A stretch of DNA of 17,107 bases from Bacillota bacterium. Lineage in GTDB: Bacteria > Bacillota > Clostridia > Acetivibrionales > DSM-1351. This document shows positions 1 to 6,705 of the stretch, piece after piece (position 1 is the first letter of the stretch; every line of letters starts with the position of its first letter). The notes beneath the pieces are model-generated. The model saw only the letters and a program-made list of their open reading frames with translations, made no database searches and was not told the origin of the DNA. Where the stretch lies: positions 1 through 17,107 of the forward strand of contig JAEYTP010000122.1 of NCBI GenBank assembly GCA_023433945.1, given 5' to 3'. Both the position numbers and the translations under genes were made by a program.

Positions 1-72
1 ATCCATCATTTCCTTTAATGCAGCACTGTTCTTATTTACGATTGCATCAACTAAGGTTTTATCATCCACCAT
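1..72 (-). CDS. N-terminal fragment, probable ECF-type RNA polymerase sigma factor
   Basis: Only the first 24 codons lie in the window; the frame runs open off the left edge. The start ATG is preceded by a very strong ribosome binding site (AAAGGAGGGGT directly before the ATG). The visible peptide begins MVDDKTLVDAIVNKNSAALK and continues EMMD. The pattern of Leu-x-x-x-Ile-x-x-Lys-Asn-x-x-Ala-Leu is what the first helix of ECF sigma factors (region 2) usually looks like. About 25-50 nt upstream there is an ECF-style promoter, which such genes often use for autoregulation. Seen: start, binding site and open frame. Inferred: the sigma factor identity, which rests on a short stretch and could be wrong. 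Confidence 0.45.
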   Translation of the reverse strand, partial: MVDDKTLVDAIVNKNSAALKEMMD

Positions 73-95
73 ACCCCTCCTTTCCTTCTATAGAA

Positions 96-124
96 TTAGA
101 TACAACTTCATACAAAAAGGTTGC
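96..124 (-). promoter_or_regulatory. ECF-sigma-type promoter upstream of the partial gene
   Basis: Reading the minus strand, GCAACCTTTTT (plus 114-124) is followed after exactly 10 nt by GTATCTAA (plus 96-103). An AAC-containing -35 element with a run of T and a CGT/GTATCTA-like -10 element is the general layout of ECF sigma promoters in Firmicutes. The start codon at 72 lies about 24 nt further on. The match is by eye only. Confidence 0.45.
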
Positions 125-189
125 TTAATAAAAACATTTTATTCCAAACGCAAACATACTCTTCCAAATAATAAAACATTTTCTTCTAA

Positions 190-230
190 CAATAAAAGCT
201 TGATAAGCAAATAAATGCTTACCAAGCTTA
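190..230 (-). terminator. Rho-independent terminator after the folC/TPR genes
   Basis: The arms at 196-209 and 216-229 are 14-bp inverted repeats with one non-identical position. On the minus-strand RNA that position becomes a G-U pair, so the stem is unbroken, and the loop is 6 nt. The minus strand continues with TTTTATTGTT. The hairpin lies about 70 nt after the stop of the TPR protein gene and ahead of the next minus-strand gene, so it most likely ends the folC/TPR transcript. Confidence 0.75.
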
Positions 231-296
231 ATATATATGTCTGCCACATGTAGTCATTAATACGTATCTCTGCTATAATATTTTGAGCTAATCTTT

Positions 297-1391
297 CTAT
301 TGCATGGCATTAACCCTAGCTTGTGCCCATTTTAAATACGTTGATTTAGGGTAATCCTGGATAAGCTTATTAAATGTTTCCAAGGATTTTTGAGTATCCC
401 CGGTATCCGAGTATGCTTTACCTAGAGAGTATAGTGCTTTATCACCAAAATTCCACTTATCGCCAAGCTTAAAAACCATCTCTAGCTTTTGTATTGCATC
501 TGTATGCTTTTTGCTGGTATACAGCTTAACCCCATCATTGGTGAGTTGATTAGCAGCCTTTGGATAAATATCAGCTTTTAAACTATCATAACGTGTTTTG
601 GTATCCCCTGTAAGTGTTTCATTCTCCATAGACATTAGCATTTCACTAGCCTCCACATATTTTTTCTGACTATAGAGGCTGGAGATATTTGCTAGTAACC
701 CATCAATTTCCTGCATTTTGAGCTTATTGTTAAGTTCTACAATCTGCTCCTTAAGTAGCTTGTTTTCTTCCTCTAGAGTATTATACCTTGTATCCTTCGT
801 TGTATCCACTGCCGCAACATCTGTAGTATTGCTCGCTGCTTCATTACTTTGCCCTTTAAAATAAAGCCCCATTGATACAATAAGCAATATAATACTAATA
901 AAACTCAAGCACCAAGCAACAATCGGGTTTTTCAATAGAGAAAATATCTTTTTAAACAACATGTATTCAGCTGGGACCTGTTTTTCCTTTGCAGGCTTTG
1001 TATTGGCGGTTTTAACATCAGGCTTCTTAACAGGTGTCCTTGTAACAGAATTTTTGGACGGTTTATTCGGAGTATTAAAGTAATTCAGATATTGTGAAGC
1101 CTTTTCAACATTATTTTGAATACCTATCTTATTAACTAACTCTTCAGCTTTGTCCATTTGGTTGGTATATGCATAGCAAAGCGCGAGCAAATCAACTGCC
1201 TCTGTAAAATCAGGTGTTTTTGAAACAATCCTTTTAAGTTCAATAATTGCTATATCCTCACTTCCGGTATGGAGGTTTTCTACTGCTTTATTGTACAGCT
1301 TAACAGCTTCAATAGCTTCCTCAGTATACTTGCCGGCAGCCTGATCTATGTTAATGGGAGATATATTTCTTATTTCCTTCTTAATATCCAT
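297..1391 (-). CDS. Membrane-anchored tetratricopeptide repeat protein
   Basis: A 364-residue protein with no enzymatic motif. Order of parts: an N-terminal helical TPR-like segment (about 22-105), a Lys/Pro/Thr-rich linker (about 106-140), one transmembrane helix (about 155-178), a short coiled coil rich in Glu/Leu/Lys (about 204-232), and a C-terminal TPR region (about 233-360) with a typical motif near 315-348 (ALYSLGKAYSDTGDTQKSLE). The repeats probably bind a protein partner; the partner is not known. A longer frame opens at 1409, but the ATG at 1391 has AAGGAG 8 nt upstream and is preferred. This start lies inside the end of folC (11-nt overlap), so the two are probably translationally coupled. 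The C-terminal half resembles envelope proteins of the YbgF/outer-assembly TPR type, but only at the repeat level. Confidence 0.8.
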   Translation of the reverse strand: MDIKKEIRNISPINIDQAAGKYTEEAIEAVKLYNKAVENLHTGSEDIAIIELKRIVSKTPDFTEAVDLLALCYAYTNQMDKAEELVNKIGIQNNVEKASQYLNYFNTPNKPSKNSVTRTPVKKPDVKTANTKPAKEKQVPAEYMLFKKIFSLLKNPIVAWCLSFISIILLIVSMGLYFKGQSNEAASNTTDVAAVDTTKDTRYNTLEEENKLLKEQIVELNNKLKMQEIDGLLANISSLYSQKKYVEASEMLMSMENETLTGDTKTRYDSLKADIYPKAANQLTNDGVKLYTSKKHTDAIQKLEMVFKLGDKWNFGDKALYSLGKAYSDTGDTQKSLETFNKLIQDYPKSTYLKWAQARVNAMQ

Positions 1392-2691
1392 TACCTTGGC
1401 TCCTTCCATGAATATTATTCCACGCTACTTTGATATCATTTTGCAGATATAATGATCCAAATACACATATCATCTTGTTCTGATTGTCAGCATGTATCAA
1501 AGCTACTTTCAACGCATTTTCAGCGTTCATTCCATCAACTATATTAGAATAGTCATTCTTTAAAACACATGATAAATCATGTGAACTTATTGCTCTTTCG
1601 TTTTTAGGAGTAATAGTAATAATAAAGTCATCTTTACAAGCAATTGTTCTCGTAATATCGATATACTGTTTATCTCTTAAAAACCCAACTATATATATCT
1701 TTTGAATATCCTTAAAATATTCGTCTAATGCATTTTTAAGTGAAATGGCACCCTCTATATTGTGTGCACCATCAACCAAAATTATGGGCTTGGTTGATAT
1801 GATTTCAAGCCTTCCCGGCCAATTTGTCTTGAGCAAGCCTTCATATATAGCACTTTCAGTGATGTCAAATCCTTTACTATTGAGAACATCACATGTTTTA
1901 ATGGCTGTAGCAGCATTTAACATTTGGTGCTGTCCTAACATTGATATCCTAAGATCCTTCCTGTCCTCAAAACTAAACTGCTGACCATTGAAATCTGCAA
2001 AATTTTGATTAACCCTGTCAGTATTTATATCGTGCTGTAAACAACCCATTTGCTGACAAACCTTAGTAAAATACTGGTATACATCGTGATTTTGAGGATA
2101 AAGAACAACATCCGTTTTTGCCTTTATTATGCCTGCCTTGTGATAAGCTATATCAAGAAGAGTCTTACCAAGTCTATCAGTATGATCAAGGCTTATGGTG
2201 GTAATAACCGCAGCCAAAGGAGTGCCTATAACATTGGTCGCATCTTCTCGTCCCCCAAGTCCAACCTCTAAAACCACAATATCGCATTGCTTTCTATAAA
2301 AATACTCAAATGCGATAGCGCACGTTACTTCAAACTGAGTAGGATGTGGATGGTTATCTGAAACCATTTTATTAATAATTTTACTGATATAATCTACAAT
2401 CTCTGCAAGACTATCCTCATCAATCATATTATTGTCTATCTTAATCTGCTCTTCAAAACAATTGATATACGGGGATGTAAAGGTCCCAGTCTTATATCCA
2501 GAACAGGTTAAAATATTGCTCAAATATGCTACAGTAGAGCCTTTTCCATTAGTGCCGGCTACATGTACAAATTTTAGCTTATCCTGGGGGTTGTCCATCC
2601 TTTCTAAAAGCCTTGCGATATTATCTAGTCCCAGCTTGCTCCCATAACTTTCAATGCTGTTTATATATGATATAGCCTCCATGTAATCCAT
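1381..2691 (-). CDS. folC: Folylpolyglutamate synthase / dihydrofolate synthase
   Basis: A 436-residue Mur-ligase-family enzyme that adds glutamate to (dihydro)folate with ATP in the cytoplasm; bifunctional bacterial versions also make dihydrofolate from dihydropteroate. Visible motifs: P-loop HVAGTNGKGST (43-53), EVGLGGREDATN (142-153), DHTDRLGKT (169-177), KAGIIK (185-190), WPGRLE (291-296) and DGAHN (307-311). Length is normal for FolC. The position before KAGIIK is His184, where most relatives that I know have Glu. The ATG at 2691 has AAAGGAAG a few bases upstream; a second ATG three codons later is less well placed. The gene has its own likely promoter and lies downstream of secA. Whether this copy has both activities cannot be told from sequence alone. 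Confidence 0.95.
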   Translation of the reverse strand: MDYMEAISYINSIESYGSKLGLDNIARLLERMDNPQDKLKFVHVAGTNGKGSTVAYLSNILTCSGYKTGTFTSPYINCFEEQIKIDNNMIDEDSLAEIVDYISKIINKMVSDNHPHPTQFEVTCAIAFEYFYRKQCDIVVLEVGLGGREDATNVIGTPLAAVITTISLDHTDRLGKTLLDIAYHKAGIIKAKTDVVLYPQNHDVYQYFTKVCQQMGCLQHDINTDRVNQNFADFNGQQFSFEDRKDLRISMLGQHQMLNAATAIKTCDVLNSKGFDITESAIYEGLLKTNWPGRLEIISTKPIILVDGAHNIEGAISLKNALDEYFKDIQKIYIVGFLRDKQYIDITRTIACKDDFIITITPKNERAISSHDLSCVLKNDYSNIVDGMNAENALKVALIHADNQNKMICVFGSLYLQNDIKVAWNNIHGRSQGNGY

Positions 2692-2741
2692 GAAAACTTC
2701 CTTTCAAATAGATAAAGTTCAACTTAGAGTTCCATAAATAA

Positions 2742-2770
2742 ACAATATCAGTTTTATTTATATACGTCAA
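2742..2770 (-). promoter_or_regulatory. Sigma-A-type promoter for folC
   Basis: On the minus strand TTGACG (plus 2765-2770) and TATTGT (plus 2742-2747) are separated by 17 nt. The -35 box matches consensus at 5 of 6 positions and the -10 box at 4 of 6. The start of folC is about 50 nt downstream. It sits between the palindromic element and the gene, so folC need not depend on secA transcription. Confidence 0.5.
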
Positions 2771-2818
2771 TGAGAAAAAGAAACGTGAGTCAAGCGGGCG
2801 TTAGGTTTGAGTTGGGGG

Positions 2819-2889
2819 TTGAGTCAGAGGGGACGGTTCTTTTTTGACTCACTCGCTGAGTCAAAAAAGAACCGTCCCCTCTGACTCAA
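2819..2889. repeat. Perfect palindromic element with 33-bp arms and 5-nt loop
   Basis: Arms at 2819-2851 and 2857-2889 are exact reverse complements over 33 bp, around the spacer CTCGC. Each arm is itself bounded by TTGAGTCA and TGACTCA, so the GAGTCA/TGACTC hexamer occurs four times; another TGAGTCA lies at 2786-2792. The core GGGGACGGTTCT/AGAACCGTCCCC is, from memory, a sequence found in many Firmicutes as a short dispersed palindrome, sometimes beside IS200-like Y1 (REP-associated) transposases. No transposase is present here. The element is noticeably more GC-rich than its surroundings and abuts the U-tract of the secA terminator. Confidence 0.85.
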
Positions 2890-2931
2890 AAAAGAGACTG
2901 AATTGCACTAAAGCAATCCTAGCCTCTTTTG
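2888..2931 (-). terminator. Rho-independent terminator of secA
   Basis: Thirteen nt after the secA stop, the minus strand forms a stem of AAAAGAGGCT with AGTCTCTTTT (one G-U pair). An inner stem ATTGC/GCAAT sits within it, and a run of six T follows. The U-tract runs directly into the 33-bp palindrome. Confidence 0.75.
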
Positions 2932-2943
2932 ATTTTAAACATT

Positions 2944-5673
2944 CTACTCAGCGCCACAGCACTTCTTGTATTTCTTACCTGAACCACATGGGCAAGTATC
3001 ATTTCTACCTACTCTGTCTTTGTTTACCACCGGCTTCTTTGGCTCATCGCCGTGGCTAGCTGCTATTGGTTCAGCAACCTTTTCTCTTTGTGGTGCATGC
3101 TCTCTGTCTATTCTTGAACGAACAAGTAATTTAATTGCATCTTCCTGTATGTTTTTAATCATTTCCTCAAACATCTGGAAGCCTTCAAACTTATATTCAA
3201 CAACTGGATCTCTTTGGCCGTAAGCTCTGAGGCCTATTCCATGTCTAAGCTGATCCATTGCATCAATATGATCCATCCACTTTTCATCAACAACCCTGAG
3301 AAGTACAACTCTTTCAAGCTCTCTCATTAGTTCAGGACCCATTTCTGCTTCCTTGAACTCGTAAATCCTAGAAACGATATCCATGAGCTTCTCTTTCAAG
3401 TCTTCCTTGTCTAAGCTTTCTAGCTCTTCCTTGCTGTATTCAAGCACTCCGCTTGGCAAGAATATGGATTCGAGGTAACCTTTTAGGCCTGCCCAATCCC
3501 ACATATCAGGATATGGACTCTCACTGCAATGAGCTTGAATAGCACCATCAATAATGCCTTCAAACATCTTGATAAAGAAGTCCCTCATGTTATCCCCATT
3601 AAGAACAGTCTTTCTTTCTGAGTAAATAACTTCTCTCTGTTTATTCATAACATCGTCATACTGAAGTACTCTCTTACGAATATCAAAGTTACGTCCTTCA
3701 ACCTTCTTCTGAGCATTTTCAATAGCACTTGTCAACATTCCATGTTCTATTGGCTGATCATCTTCTAAACCTAACGCATTTACTATGTTTGTGAGTCTCT
3801 CAGAACCAAACAATCTCATCAAATCATCTTCAAGAGAAATATAGAATCTGGTTGAACCTACATCACCCTGACGGCCTGCACGACCTCTAAGCTGGTTATC
3901 TATACGTCTAGACTCATGTCTTTCAGTACCTATAATATGAAGACCGCCCGCCTCAACTACCTTCTCACGTTCAACACTGATAGTCTGCTTGAACTTATCA
4001 TTGAGCTCTTTAAACTGCTTTCTTGCATTCATTATGAGCTCATCATCTGTATCGTTAAAGCTAGTTGATGCGCTGATAAGATCCTCATCATATCCCATCT
4101 TTCTCATTTCCTGTTTTGCGAGATACTCAGCATTACCACCAAGCACAATGTCTGTACCTCTACCGGCCATGTTTGTTGCAATGGTTACTGCACCAAACTT
4201 ACCTGCCTGAGCAATAATTTCTGCTTCCTTGTCATGGAACTTTGCATTCAATACCTGATGAGGAACACCCTTTCTCTTCAGCATTGCACTAAGCAATTCA
4301 GATTTCTCTATCGAAATTGTACCTACAAGGACAGGCTGCCCTTTCTTATGGCATTCTACGATATCTTCAATTACTGCATTGAACTTACCAACTTCATTTT
4401 TATATACAACATCAGAAAAGTCTTTTCTAGCCATTGCTTTGTTGGTAGGTATTACAATTACGTCCAACTTATATATGGTATTAAATTCGCCTTCTTCTGT
4501 CTGAGCTGTACCAGTCATACCTGCAAGCTTGTTGTACATTCTGAAGTAGTTCTGGAAGGTAATAGTTGCAAGAGTCTTGCTTTCTCTTTCTACCTTAACG
4601 CCTTCTTTAGCCTCAATAGCTTGGTGCAACCCGTCACTATAACGTCTGCCATACATAAGTCTTCCGGTGAATTCATCAACTATAATAATTTCACCATCAT
4701 TTATAACATATTCTCTATCCTTTTTCATAAGGCCATGAGCCCTGATTGCCTGGTTTATGTGGTGAGAAATAGTCATGTTTTCAGGATCTGATAAGTTTTC
4801 AATGTTAAAGTACTGCTCTGCCTTCTTTATACCATTTGCAGTTAATACACAGGTATGTGCCTTTTCGTCAACAATATAGTCTTCTTCAATATGGTCATTA
4901 TCAACCTTGTCATCCATCTGTGTAATGACCTTTGCTCTCAGCCTGCATGCAAATGAATCAGCTCTCTTATAAAGGTCAGTAGACTTATCTCCTGCTCCTG
5001 AAATTATAAGAGGAGTTCTTGCTTCGTCCACCAAGATGGAGTCAACTTCATCCACAATTGCATAATTCATATCACGCTGAACCATATCTTCTTTGTAGAT
5101 AACCATATTATCTCTCAGGTAGTCAAAGCCCAACTCATTGTTAGTAGCATAGGTAATGTCACAATTGTATGCCGCTCTTCTCTGATCATTTTCAAGATCG
5201 TGTACAATTAAGCCAACTGAGAGACCAAGGAAATTATATATCTTTCCCATCCACTCACTGTCACGTCTTGCAAGATAATCGTTTACCGTAACAACATGAA
5301 CACCCTTACCAGATAATGCGTTAAGATATACTGGTAATGTTGCAACAAGTGTTTTACCTTCACCGGTTTTCATTTCCGCAATACGTCCCTGATGTAGTAC
5401 CAAACCGCCTATCAGCTGAACTCTAAAGTGTCTCATGCCAAGCACTCTTTTGGACGCCTCTCTTACAACGGCAAAGGCTTCGGGCAAAATATCATCTAGC
5501 GTTTCACCATTTGCGAGTTTCTCCTTGAAATACGGAGTCTTTGCTTTTAGCTGTTCATCAGTAAGTTGTGAGATTTCACTTTCTAAAGCTTCTATTTTAT
5601 CAACAATTGGATATATTCTCTTTAATTCTCTATCACTATACGAACCAATAATTTTTTCAAGTAACTTTTTCAT
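2944..5673 (-). CDS. secA: Preprotein translocase ATPase SecA
   Basis: A 909-residue motor ATPase that drives secretory proteins through the SecYEG channel at the cytoplasmic membrane. Visible parts: N-terminal helix and the Gln-containing FRVQLIGG segment (83-90), Walker A MKTGEGKT (101-108), DEAD-like VDEVD (207-211), the helicase-like second nucleotide domain with GTERHESRRIDNQLRGRAGR, and a C-terminal zinc motif. The last has Cys894 and Cys896, then Cys905 and Cys906 (CxC-x8-CC), the site used for SecB or phospholipid/ribosome contact in relatives. Length is in the range of clostridial SecA proteins and somewhat longer than the B. subtilis protein. The ATG at 5673 has AAGGGA about 12 nt upstream, a rather loose spacing. 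It lies 76 nt after an unknown membrane protein gene on the same strand. Confidence 0.98.
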   Translation of the reverse strand: MKKLLEKIIGSYSDRELKRIYPIVDKIEALESEISQLTDEQLKAKTPYFKEKLANGETLDDILPEAFAVVREASKRVLGMRHFRVQLIGGLVLHQGRIAEMKTGEGKTLVATLPVYLNALSGKGVHVVTVNDYLARRDSEWMGKIYNFLGLSVGLIVHDLENDQRRAAYNCDITYATNNELGFDYLRDNMVIYKEDMVQRDMNYAIVDEVDSILVDEARTPLIISGAGDKSTDLYKRADSFACRLRAKVITQMDDKVDNDHIEEDYIVDEKAHTCVLTANGIKKAEQYFNIENLSDPENMTISHHINQAIRAHGLMKKDREYVINDGEIIIVDEFTGRLMYGRRYSDGLHQAIEAKEGVKVERESKTLATITFQNYFRMYNKLAGMTGTAQTEEGEFNTIYKLDVIVIPTNKAMARKDFSDVVYKNEVGKFNAVIEDIVECHKKGQPVLVGTISIEKSELLSAMLKRKGVPHQVLNAKFHDKEAEIIAQAGKFGAVTIATNMAGRGTDIVLGGNAEYLAKQEMRKMGYDEDLISASTSFNDTDDELIMNARKQFKELNDKFKQTISVEREKVVEAGGLHIIGTERHESRRIDNQLRGRAGRQGDVGSTRFYISLEDDLMRLFGSERLTNIVNALGLEDDQPIEHGMLTSAIENAQKKVEGRNFDIRKRVLQYDDVMNKQREVIYSERKTVLNGDNMRDFFIKMFEGIIDGAIQAHCSESPYPDMWDWAGLKGYLESIFLPSGVLEYSKEELESLDKEDLKEKLMDIVSRIYEFKEAEMGPELMRELERVVLLRVVDEKWMDHIDAMDQLRHGIGLRAYGQRDPVVEYKFEGFQMFEEMIKNIQEDAIKLLVRSRIDREHAPQREKVAEPIAASHGDEPKKPVVNKDRVGRNDTCPCGSGKKYKKCCGAE

Positions 5674-5749
5674 CTATTCTCTATCCCTTCTATTTTTTGA
5701 AATTGGGCATAACTCACCCTTGTTAACAAACTATAATTTTATGCAATTA

Positions 5750-6190
5750 TTAGTACTGTAAATTAGTTGAATAACCTAGTACAGGGGGAGAAGAATTTGC
5801 ATATGAACAGATATATCTGTTTGAGGTAGTTATTATAATGCTATATAGGCATAATAAAGTCACAATAAAGAATATAAGTAACGAGGGTTTAGCAATAGGT
5901 AGCCCTACTGTATTCTTATATTGTGGGTCATTTATTTCTTGATTATAATTATTTCTGGACTGATATGAATATCCAGGCAATGAGTTGACTTTTGTTATTG
6001 TTAATCCGCTTTTAACTGCATTACTTTTAACAGCAAGAGATGTCCTGCTGCTGAATGCCTCATCCTGTGGTAAAATGTTATAAACATATAGATTAACAAG
6101 GTCCGCAGAAAAATACGCTCCTCCATCAGTAGCAAGAGTAGAAATAATTATTAAACTTAAGAATAATTTTTTTAAAGCCAGGTTTTTCAT
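5750..6190 (-). CDS. Small hypothetical membrane protein
   Basis: A 146-residue protein that I do not recognise. It begins with Lys-rich residues and a hydrophobic segment (about 8-20), which could be a signal peptide or anchor. A polar Ser/Asn/Tyr-rich stretch (about 40-95) follows, then a clear transmembrane helix (about 102-121) and a short polar tail. If the first segment stays uncut, the loop between the helices would be extracytoplasmic. It starts only 5 nt after the stop of the YerC-like gene and ends 76 nt before secA, so it is probably co-transcribed with the former. The ribosome binding site is poor at normal distance (AAGGAAG lies about 14 nt before the ATG), pointing to translation coupled to the upstream gene. 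No function can be assigned. Confidence 0.65.
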   Translation of the reverse strand: MKNLALKKLFLSLIIISTLATDGGAYFSADLVNLYVYNILPQDEAFSSRTSLAVKSNAVKSGLTITKVNSLPGYSYQSRNNYNQEINDPQYKNTVGLPIAKPSLLIFFIVTLLCLYSIIITTSNRYICSYANSSPPVLGYSTNLQY

Positions 6191-6195
6191 CTATG

Positions 6196-6492
6196 TTATC
6201 CGTCTTCCTTCTCTAATCTGTCTAAAATAACATTATATCCATCTGCACCGTATACCAAACATCTATTGACTCGGCTAATGGTAGCAGTACTAGCCCCCGT
6301 CTGCTCGCTTATATCTGTATATGTCTTTTTTGCTCTAAGCATTTTTGCAACCTCAAGCCGTTGAGCCAGTGCTTTAATCTCTGAAATTGTACATAAATCT
6401 TCAAAAAAGCTGTAGCACTCTTCAACATCCTTCAACTTAAGTATTGCATTAAAAAGGCTATCGGTATGTTCATCTCTCAACTTGGAATTCAT
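6196..6492 (-). CDS. YerC/YecD-family TrpR-like transcriptional regulator
   Basis: A 98-residue all-helical DNA-binding protein of the TrpR-like superfamily found in Firmicutes (YerC/YecD). The N-terminal part (about 1-45) would make the dimer. The helix-turn-helix is at about 56-78 (TYTDISEQTGASTATISRVNR), and the motif ATISRVNRCL is typical. The open frame extends to 6558, but the ATG at 6492 has GGAGAG 8 nt upstream and gives the normal family length of about 100 residues. The 22 extra codons would be rich in Tyr and Trp and unlike the family. It heads a minus-strand group with a membrane protein and possibly secA. The ligand and target genes of YerC proteins are, to my knowledge, not firmly established. 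Confidence 0.9.
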   Translation of the reverse strand: MNSKLRDEHTDSLFNAILKLKDVEECYSFFEDLCTISEIKALAQRLEVAKMLRAKKTYTDISEQTGASTATISRVNRCLVYGADGYNVILDRLEKEDG

Positions 6493-6554
6493 AATAATAT
6501 CTCTCCAAAAACTGCACCAAAAGTCAATATACATTGTATTTATCTTATAGTGAT

Positions 6555-6583
6555 ACAATAACAGTTTTTTGCTTTTGAGTCAA
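6555..6583 (-). promoter_or_regulatory. Sigma-A-type promoter for the yerC-like gene
   Basis: On the minus strand TTGACT (plus 6578-6583) and TATTGT (plus 6555-6560) are separated by 17 nt. The start codon at 6492 is about 60 nt downstream. The same intergenic region (6493-6705) must also hold the plus-strand promoter of the next gene, for which I see only an AT-rich -10-like TATAAT at 6641-6646 without a convincing -35. Confidence 0.55.
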
Positions 6584-6705
6584 GCCAACAGCATATCTTG
6601 TTTACCTCATATTTCCAATTCTAAAAATAAAGATTACTAATATAATATATTAAAAGTTAAGATACTTGTACTAAATAAGCTATACATTATGAAGGGATTA
6701 AAAAC

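Noticed and set aside
1392..1409. Longer N terminus of the TPR protein from the ATG at 1409
   Set aside because: The six extra codons contain the ribosome binding site of the ATG at 1391, which has ideal spacing.
4234..4791. 185-codon open frame on the plus strand inside secA
   Set aside because: It lies wholly antisense to well-conserved secA codons, has a Cys/Tyr/Phe-rich composition and no ribosome binding site. It is a shadow frame.
6493..6558. Longer N terminus of the YerC-like protein from 6558
   Set aside because: The extra 22 codons overlap the promoter and leader, have an aberrant Tyr/Trp-rich composition and exceed the family length; GGAGAG supports 6492.
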